DNA of 64,000 nucleotides from Zygnema cylindricum (taxonomy: Eukaryota; Streptophyta; Zygnematophyceae; Zygnematales; Zygnemataceae), in NCBI GenBank assembly GCA_037447655.1, contig JBBHKE010003114.1, positions 1 through 64,000 of the forward strand, given 5' to 3'. The notes below the pieces were generated by a model. That model was given only the letters and a program-made list of their open reading frames with translations, had not been told where the DNA came from and searched no databases. The position numbers were made by a program, and so were the translations under genes. This document shows positions 57,118-64,000 of this stretch, piece by piece; position 1 is the stretch's first letter; the number at the start of each line of letters is the position of its first letter.

Positions 57118-57328
57118 ACAGTCAGAGGTCGCAAAAGTCAAAATTTTACATAACCAAAACCGACAGTTTTTTTTTTTTCAAAATCTGAGTAACCGACGCC
57201 CGACCGGGTTATGTCACGCTCCAAAGTTGTTAAGCGTTAACCGACCGGCGTTTACGAAAACAAAAGTTAACCGAAACTCGATTTCTCGCGACTAACCGTA
57301 CTCGCCCGTAACCGAAAAAGTACAAAAT

Positions 57329-57496
57329 TACAACGCTCATTGTTATTAGCGTTAAGCATCTATTACTGTTAATGAAAAATTATGATTAATAACACTATTT
57401 AATACAAGGAGACGTGGCAGGTTGTAATCCACACCTTTAAACAGTGAATACTATAAATAGTAGCGACTTATTAACACTAATAACAATGAGCGATGT
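57329..57496. mobile_element. MITE-like palindromic element, 168 bp
   Basis: TACAACGCTCATTGTTATTA at the left and, on the opposite strand, TACATCGCTCATTGTTATTA at the right form terminal inverted repeats of about 27 bp. The interior is AT-rich without an ORF. No clear target duplication. Confidence 0.78.
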
Positions 57497-57668
57497 AGTG
57501 GTACATCTCCCTTTGCGTGTAACTCTTAGTCTTAACCATTATAATTTTGCGTGTAACTCTTATATTAATGTTTAAACTCTTAGGTTAATGTTTTTTTTCT
57601 CGCAAATCTAAATTTTTCACTACATGTTTTGGACGGTTTTTCTTTCGACTACCTGGCTACAGTACTAT

Positions 57669-57972
57669 ACCATATGGATGCCATGATACGATATAGACAC
57701 CTGCTCCTTTACAAACGCTTGGTCGATAAGAATGCCATGCACCAATATGAACGCCATGCACCGATATGGATGCCATTCTACGATATGGATGCCATTCTAC
57801 GATATGGATGCCGTGCCCCGATATGAACGCCATGCTGCGATATGGATGTTGTGCTACGATATGAATGTCGTTCATCGATATGAATGCATGACCCGATATG
57901 AAATCCATGTTGTGATATGGATGTCGTGCACCGATAAGAACGCCATGCTGCGATATGGATGCCATTGCATCG
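57669..57972. repeat. 19-bp minisatellite array 2
   Basis: Same unit as array 1, alternating ggatgcc and gaacgcc versions. It ends 110 bp before the aminopeptidase stop codon. Confidence 0.9.
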
Positions 57973-58082
57973 CGAAGAGTTTTACGTTTGAAAATGTGCC
58001 ATAGGTTGGGTTGTCGAATACAAACAGCTAGGTGCTAATGGTGAAGCTATGCAATGCAACTAGTTCTAGAACCCTCCACCCA

Positions 58083-59094
58083 TCACGATGAGGCTCCTAT
58101 GCTCTCATGTTGTCTGATGCAGTTAACAATTGTTCCTACTCCATAGCCTGTAGCCAGACCCTTCTTCTCATCGAATGCCGGACCTGCGATGTCCATGTGT
58201 GCCCAATCCACACCATCTTCCACAAACTGCGACCCCTCATTCCCTCCCCACATCTTCCTTTAAACACTGACGAGTTACATTCCTTTTTACACTTGTCAAT
58301 TCGAGCATCTTGACTGACAAAAGTGATCAAAAGACATATTAAACATGAGCCAAAGAATCGCACTTGGAAGATACATTTGCGTCATATATCCACACTAAAT
58401 CTCCCAGATCAATGTGAAACCTGGTTTATGCAGTGAATGAACAACTCATCTCTATAGTTGAGATTTCAAGTGAATGTACAACGTGGTTGTCACAATGAAT
58501 GAAGAAGTCACCATCTATACTCAAGCTTTCAGGTAAATGAGAGACCAGGTTTCCACAGTGAATAAATCGCCTAAATTTCAGAATTGCACACCTCTTAGAG
58601 AAACAGGGCAGCCTTGATGGAGCCTCCAGGTCTCCCTCCTGTATTAACGAGACCGGCAATAGGGCTTTTTAAAGCTTCTTTGTATCTGTTCCCAACCATC
58701 CGTGTTGCTAAAATGTCAGATATCAGTTGACAAAATGCTTACCAAAAATTTCTGGACAACCCTCCTTTACAATATCACCCATCTGATCTTGCAACTTTTT
58801 GCCGAAGTTAAAGTTACTCAAAAGTCAGATAAAGACAAGCCGCCATAAACCCGACAGAGAAAAATAATGAAAAAAAACCAGGAGAAAATATATGGGTAAA
58901 CTTTCTCCTCCGCAGGAGGCCCATGAACTAGAGGACAACATGTCTAAAATAAGTAGAGAAAAAAATATCCGAAATAACTGAAAAGAAAATGCCTCAAAAA
59001 AAAAAAAACACTTACTCCTCCACGAGAGGCATTCTCCACAGTTTTCACCTGCGGATTTTGCTGCTGATAGCAACTCATCTGCCAAAGAACCTAT
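58083..59094 (-). pseudogene. M17 leucine aminopeptidase, C-terminal exons with nonsense codon
   Basis: The last exon 58226-58083 encodes FVEDGVDWAHMDIAGPAFDE, then KKGLATGYGVGTIVNCIRQH and a stop. This is the M17 C-terminal signature (WAHxDIAGPA, ATGYGV). The exon 58707-58592 encodes RMVGNRYKEALKSPIAGLVN, then TGGRPGGSIKAALFL, the NTGGR segment of M17 enzymes, and ends CTC TAA GAG before GT. The TAA (58595-58597) sits where AAA (Lys) is expected, since ALFLKEFVEDG would be typical. A further coding piece at 59094-59015 (SLADELLSAAKSAGE) matches the region before WRMPL and is cut directly by minisatellite. A 52-nt phase-compatible exon is possible at 58794-58743. The metal-binding upstream exons are absent here. 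The enzyme would remove N-terminal residues from peptides; this copy looks broken. Confidence 0.82.
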
Positions 59095-59669
59095 ATGAAC
59101 GCCATGCTGCGATATGGATGTTGTGCTACGATATGAATGTCGTTTATCGATATGAATGCAAGCACCGATATGAAATCCGTGCTGTGATATGGATGTCGTG
59201 CACCGATATGAACGCCATGCTGCGATATGGATGCCATGCAACGACATGGATGCCGCGCACCGATATGAACTCCGTGCTACGATATGAATGCCGTTCAGCG
59301 ATATGAATGCATGCACCGATATGAAATCTATGCTATGAAATGGATGCCATGCTACGATATGGATGTTGTACACCGATATGAACGCCATGCTGCGATATGG
59401 ATGCCATTCTACGATATGGATGTCGTGCACCGATATGAACGCCATGCTGCGATATGGATGCCATGTTGCGATATGGATGCCCGTTCATTGATATGAATGC
59501 ATGCACCGATATGAAATCCATGCAACGACATGGATGCCGCGCACCGATATGAACTCCGTGCTACGATATGAATGCCGTTCATCGATATGAATGCATGACC
59601 CGATATGACATCCATGCTGTGATATGGATGCCATGCTACGATATGGATGCCGTGCTGCGATATGGATAG
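59095..59669. repeat. 19-bp minisatellite array 3
   Basis: Begins in the middle of the aminopeptidase-like exon (ggttct at its edge) with tatgaacgccatgctgcgat. It runs until ggataggggacaagg, the same junction as array 4. Confidence 0.92.
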
Positions 59670-60158
59670 GGGACAAGGAGAGAGAGAGAGAGGGAGATAG
59701 AGATAAGAGGGAGGGAGATAGAAAGGGAGATGAATTGAGAAGCCTCTCGGAATCAGAAACTGCCACGATGGTCGGTGGAGAAAAAATAAAGGTCCTATGG
59801 TAACCCTAAAGAATAGAGTAGAACTCATCATTTTTGATCAGAAACAAAATAAACATGGAAAACGACAAATGAGTTCTCAATGACCCAGAAGAATTTACGA
59901 ATAATTGAAATTTTTATCCTACCTCCTTTCAAGAAAAAGGCTTACATTTCATCTAAAAATAATAAACAAACTAAAAACAGAATGGCTTCACACGTGCGAT
60001 TAGCCCCCCTGATGGAAGGACGTTGAAACGACCATTGCTGCACGGGAAATGGAGGTTATTTACACATTTATTTGTTTATTATATTAGGGAGAAGAATGTG
60101 GTTCATTCGGAGAAAACGATGAAGAAGGAAAAAAGAAAAAAAAAAAAAAAAAGACAAA
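59670..60158. repeat. Duplicated flank, copy 1 (GA-rich run plus ~450 bp)
   Basis: From ggggacaaggagagag to the poly-A run before the gap, it parallels 62362-62885 with scattered substitutions and small gaps. Copy 2 has an extra ~20-bp segment near 62466-62485. No coding sequence. Confidence 0.88.
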
Positions 60159-60168
60159 NNNNNNNNNN
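60159..60168. other. Assembly gap, ten N
   Basis: A run of ten N follows an A-rich run. It joins copy 1 of the duplicated flank to a SINE/copia segment. The true distance is unknown. Confidence 0.99.
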
Positions 60169-60385
60169 TTCCTTTAACTATGTAAATGATCTTTCGCTCG
60201 GAAATGTTGATTTTTACCCCTACTTCAGATGAAGTGTCGTCTATTCCCATCGGTTCCTTACAAATGCGAATTGGACTCATTACTTTTCTTCTTACGAATG
60301 ATACAGCCACAGTTCGAACCTGGGACCTTTCACTTCAGCTGCGAACGCACTACCACTGTGCCACCAACTCGATGTTGAGACTGGC
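60169..60385 (-). mobile_element. tRNA-derived SINE-like element
   Basis: Minus strand: TTGGTGGCACAGTGGTAG from 60368 contains box A (TGGCACAGTGG, 60353-60363), and GGTTCGAAC (60312-60320) is box B. The spacing fits an internal Pol III promoter of tRNA type. About 140 bp of non-tRNA body follows to the gap. Ends are not certain. Confidence 0.7.
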
Positions 60386-60399
60386 GGGTCCGTACCCAT

Positions 60400-61560
60400 T
60401 TATTACGGGCAGCTCGAGTAAGGATATTTCCATATTCTACCCTGTATTGGACCGGCTTCACGTGCCAATCCAACACCTTTTACTACACCAAGCTTCTTCA
60501 TTTCCCTCATCCTATCAAAGTGCACATGCCCCAACCGCTTATGCCAAATCATCAAAATTGGGACACCGACATAGTAAGCATTCTTCTTTTCATTACTCAG
60601 GTTAAGCGTAAACATTCCTTGGCTACCCTTATCTGCTGTGAAGTAGACTTCATCCCCATTTTTAGTTGTAAAGGCTCGCTTTCTAGTAAATGTATCAATT
60701 TCCTTATCATTTAACACCGAAGTAGAGACATGATTTTTGCTCAGCTGAGGAATGTATAGTACATCTGAGAAGGTGAGTATAGAAGTCTTACCCTTCACTA
60801 AGACTTTTAGATCTACAGACCCCACTAGATTTTTAGTTACTACTCTCCCTTCCCCATACTTTATCTCTATAGTAGAGATCCTTCTTAGTTTGGTAAAGAG
60901 GTGCTTGTCACGACACATATGCATGGATGCACCTAAATCGATGATCCATCCTTCTTGTGGAGCTTCTCGAATGGCTCCAAGAGGACACTTCTGTTTCCGA
61001 GGGATCTCGTTCTCCTCCAGATTCTCGTCAAGAAGAAGCTCCCCATCCTCCTCCTCAGAGGACTCGTCCTCCTCGATCTCCCCTTTCACTTGTTCAACCA
61101 CAAGTGCCTTCTTCTTCCCTCCGGAAAAACTACCTCCACGGTTTTCTTGGAGCCTCAGCTTTGACAGTTTGGTAGAATCCGCTATGAAGTGTCCGGCTTT
61201 TTGCAAAAATGACAAGGACCCTTTGGGAGCCTCGGTCCTCCAGATTTATCTTTCTCTCTTTCGAAGCTGTTGTAAGGCTTCCTCGAATCCTTCCCCCACC
61301 GGTCCGCTTCTGCAGCTAGAGCTTGAATGCTTTTTCCTCCTCTCCGAATCTCATTAGTGTTCTCTCCTGCATAAGTATCATCCGGACCAGTGTATTCCAC
61401 TTCCAAGAGCTGTCATCCATTTCTTGTACTCCGTACACTATGTTCTCATACTCATCAGGCAATTTCATGATGAGGGTGTTGACCTTCGACTTCATTGTAC
61501 CTGTCCACCCGGCACTCTTCATCTCCATATACAAACAAGAGAGATCATTGTGTAGAAATT
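60400..61560 (-). pseudogene. Copia gag-protease-pre-integrase fragment (B/F family)
   Basis: Capsid end LIMKLPDEYENIVYGVQEM, zinc-knuckle remnant CHFCKK (61214 region; split by a frameshift), acidic linker DESSEEEDGELLLDENLEEN, protease WIIDLGASMHMCRDKHLF where the catalytic DS/TG is DLG, and pre-integrase HKRLGHVHFDRMREMKKLGV. It is cut near 60478 and again near 61560, where an LTR-like ttttctaggtatg touches the minisatellite. Confidence 0.83.
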
Positions 61561-61599
61561 AAAGGTTATTTTACTATTTTCTAGGTATGAAACTGCAAT

Positions 61600-62361
61600 T
61601 CTGGCCATGATGCTATATGGATGCCGTGCTATGATATGAATGTCGTGCACCGATATGAAATCCATGCTGCGATATGGATGCCATGCTGCGATAAGAACGC
61701 CTCGATGCGATATGGATGCCACGCTGCGATATGGATACCATGCTGCGATATGGATGCCATGCTGCGATATGGATGACTTGCTACGATATGAATGCCGTGT
61801 ACCGATATGAATGCCGTGTACCGATATGATATCCATGCTGCGATATGAACGCCATGCTGCGATACGGATGTTGTTCATCGATATGAATGCATGCGCCGAT
61901 TTGAATTCTATGATACGATTTGGATGTCGTGCACCGATATGAACGCCATGCTGCGATATGGATGCCATGCTACGATATGAATGTCGTGCACCGATATGAA
62001 CGCCATGCTACGATATGGATGCCATGTCACGATATGAATACCGTGCACCGATATAGATGTCATGCTATCATATGATCGCCATAAACCGATATGACAGTCG
62101 TGCACTTATATGAACGCCACGCTACGATATGGATGCCATGCTTCGATATGGATGACATACCACAATATGGAACCGTGCTACGATATGAATGCAAGTCATC
62201 GATATTGATGTCATGCTACGATATGAATGCCAGTCATCGATATTGATGTCATGCTACGATATGAATGCCGTGTACCGATATGATCGCCTTGCTGCGATAT
62301 GGATGCCATGCTACGATATGGATGCCATACGACGATATGGAAGCCCAGCAACGATATGGAT
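61600..62361. repeat. 19-bp minisatellite array 4
   Basis: About 760 bp of the same units. A 38-bp higher-order pattern (caccgatatgaacgccatg plus ctgcgatatggatgccatg) is visible around 61930-62020. Confidence 0.92.
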
Positions 62362-62370
62362 AGGGACAAG

Positions 62371-62404
<34 letters not shown>

Positions 62405-62885
62405 TAAGGGTGAGGGAGACAGAAAGGGAGACGAATTGAGCAGCCTCTCGGAATCAAAAACTGCCACGTGGCGGATTTTGATGTCGCCTACATGATGGTT
62501 GGTGGAGAAAAAAAAAAGCTCCTATGTTAACCCTAAAAAATAGAGGAGAACTCATCGTTTTTTATCAGAAACAAAATAAACATGGAAAACGACAAAAGAG
62601 TTCTCAATGACCCAAAGAATATACGAATATTTGTTTTTTTTATCCTACCTCCTTTCAAGAAAAAAGGCTTACATTTCATCTAAAATTAATAAACAAACAA
62701 AAAACAGAACGGCTTCACACGTGCGATTAGCTCCCCTGATGGAAGGACGTTGAAACGGCCATTGCTGCACGGGAAATGGAGGTTATTTACACATTTATTT
62801 GTTTATTATATTAGGGAGAAGAATGTGCTTCATTCGGGAGAAAACGATGAAGAAGGAAAAAAGAAAAAAAAAAAAAAAAAGACAA
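62362..62885. repeat. Duplicated flank, copy 2
   Basis: Starts at ggacaaggagagag with a (ag)n run to 62404 and parallels 59670-60158. It continues without a gap through poly-A into gacaaagagggatg. Confidence 0.88.
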
Positions 62886-64000
62886 AGAGGGATGAAAGAA
62901 TGATACCCATTTTCTCAAAAGAAAAACAAGGATAAGCAGAATCTATTTAGAAAAGGAGAAGCTGGAGACGGGAGAGCATTTCCTGTTCGTTACAAATTTG
63001 TCGTTTTCCGCAGTTTTAAAATTTAGATTTGTCGGTCAGCCTATCTTCTGGTCCAAATAGGACCTTCTGAAGGCCAATTCCGATTGAAAATTTATGGCCG
63101 TACATTCATTCTATCGTCTGACAATTGTACATTTTAGTGGAGTACTGTACCGTTTATCGCTATTAGCACCAAGGCTTTTTTTTCGCTACGTAAAAAACAT
63201 TTCCTAGTGCACACTTGTTGGAGTAGAAATCCGACGGTTTCGATTGCAAAGTGAAGATCTTGCTCTCGATGCGCACCGCTCCGACATGGATGCGATGCCC
63301 CAATGGGGAGGCGATGCTGCGATAGGGTGGCGATGTTCGGATCTCATTTGAAAGGGGTGTCGAATTTGCAGCTACGAAGTACAGAAGCTGTCTACTTTAA
63401 GACTCAAGGGGCTTCCTTCCACCAATGCGTGGAGTTGTGCACAGCAGAAGCGTAGACATGACCAACCTTAAATGAAACGTGCAACTGAGCTTTCCTTATG
63501 AGTCAAGAACAGTTATACATAACTCACTGAGCCATTAGTACTCTCTCCAAGTGAAAAGGTGATCAACAAATACAAAGCAGAGGTTCATTCCACATGTTGT
63601 CGAGATAAGATTTTTTGGCGAATTCTGCTTCATAACGCCCTTTCAATTTGAAGAACTGCATTAAAAAGTAACTTAGATCAAATGGAATGCTGCCACACGA
63701 GCGTGGCACGGAGCTAAAAATTTTTAAATTATTTAAGGCATACTTTTTAACTTGGTTATTTTACACTATATTATATTGGCTTTGTAGTTCAGCAATATCT
63801 TTTAGGTCACTTGTTTAACACCTAGGAACCAAAGGGACACAATCGAAGCTCACCAGGATTGTGTTCACGAGAATGCAAACCTTGATGCATAAGCCGAGAA
63901 ACATGATGACAAAAAGAGTGGATAATAAGAAACCTCACATATCACTCAGAGAGAACATCGCCAAGTCCACAAAAGAGATTAAAATTGCAGGTACTGCAAA
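62886..64000. other. No gene recognised
   Basis: Contains a few degenerate minisatellite units near 63270-63330 (gacatggatgcgatgcc). Minus-strand pieces such as GHVYASAVHNSTHWWKEAP (about 63466-63408) look protein-like but I cannot place them. They could belong to further exons upstream of the aminopeptidase fragment or to another gene. Confidence 0.45.

Noticed and set aside
60302-60368. Functional tRNA gene
   Set aside because: Boxes A and B are present but I could not form a proper acceptor stem, and a non-tRNA body follows; SINE fits better.
56583-62361. Repeated short motifs that could suggest a CRISPR array or a repetitive protein gene
   Set aside because: Units are 19 bp and directly tandem with no unique spacers, and the DNA is eukaryotic. 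ORFs exist in all frames on both strands because the period is not a multiple of three and stops are rare, so they are not genes.
63830-63990. Possible upstream exons of the aminopeptidase (segments resembling ISFVDLA and ILVNT)
   Set aside because: The similarity is too short and needs ad hoc splice sites; not enough to call.

Overview
This is nuclear DNA of a land plant. The evidence is spliceosomal introns with GT-AG borders and matched phases, a plant-type LysM protein, an LRR gene built of 72-nt exons, and dense nested Ty1/copia and Ty3/gypsy elements. The LRR plus Cys-rich EGF-like plus Pro-rich-tail architecture makes me lean to a bryophyte or other early-diverging lineage, but the sequence does not prove this. 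One run of ten N (60159-60168) marks an assembly gap.

Layout. (1) 1-12378, + strand: the 3' part of a leucine-rich-repeat gene. It has two 72-nt LRR exons, an exon carrying the last LRR and an EGF-like Cys cluster, and a Pro-rich terminal exon. Its 8.66-kb intron holds a complete but decayed copia element (4627-10682) with a 5-bp target duplication. (2) 14104-37688: a pile of retrotransposons. Copia element A (14104-26297) carries a younger copia element B (16591-22983). A abuts a gypsy element (26302-32792) that contains a solo LTR (27305-28121). The gypsy element interrupts the LTR of a non-coding, non-autonomous element D (32793-35557). Next come a copia RNase H remnant and two head-to-head LTR pieces. 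(3) 37856-44057: copia element F, next to a decayed reverse-transcriptase-type ORF (44195-46470) that is itself split by a solo LTR (45102-46102). (4) 48008-55741: two well-preserved host genes, divergently arranged. They are a LysM-domain protein (minus, 3 exons, 509 aa) and a caprin-like coiled-coil/RGG protein (plus, 4 exons, 609 aa). (5) 56583-62361: four arrays of a 19-bp minisatellite interspersed with a MITE-like palindrome, C-terminal exons of an M17 leucine aminopeptidase with a nonsense codon, a tRNA-derived SINE, a copia gag/protease fragment, and a ~0.5-kb duplicated flank on either side of the assembly gap.

The most interesting signal concerns the copia elements. A, B, F and D do not use the usual tRNA 3'-end primer site. 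Directly after the LTR they carry GGTTATGGGCCCACC or a shortened form. This is complementary to the anticodon stem-loop of plant initiator tRNA-Met, the half-tRNA priming known from Drosophila copia. In A, B and the solo LTR at 27305 the Gag start codon lies inside the LTR, so in A and B the Gag frame runs across the LTR end and through the primer site. A and the solo LTR, different copies in opposite orientation, both place the ATG exactly 59 nt before the LTR end. The copia element in the LRR intron uses the conventional 3'-end site, so two priming systems coexist in this window.

The retroelement ORFs all carry stops or frameshifts. The host genes that look functional are the LysM and caprin-like genes. 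The LRR gene and the aminopeptidase each have an in-frame stop in otherwise conserved coding sequence.
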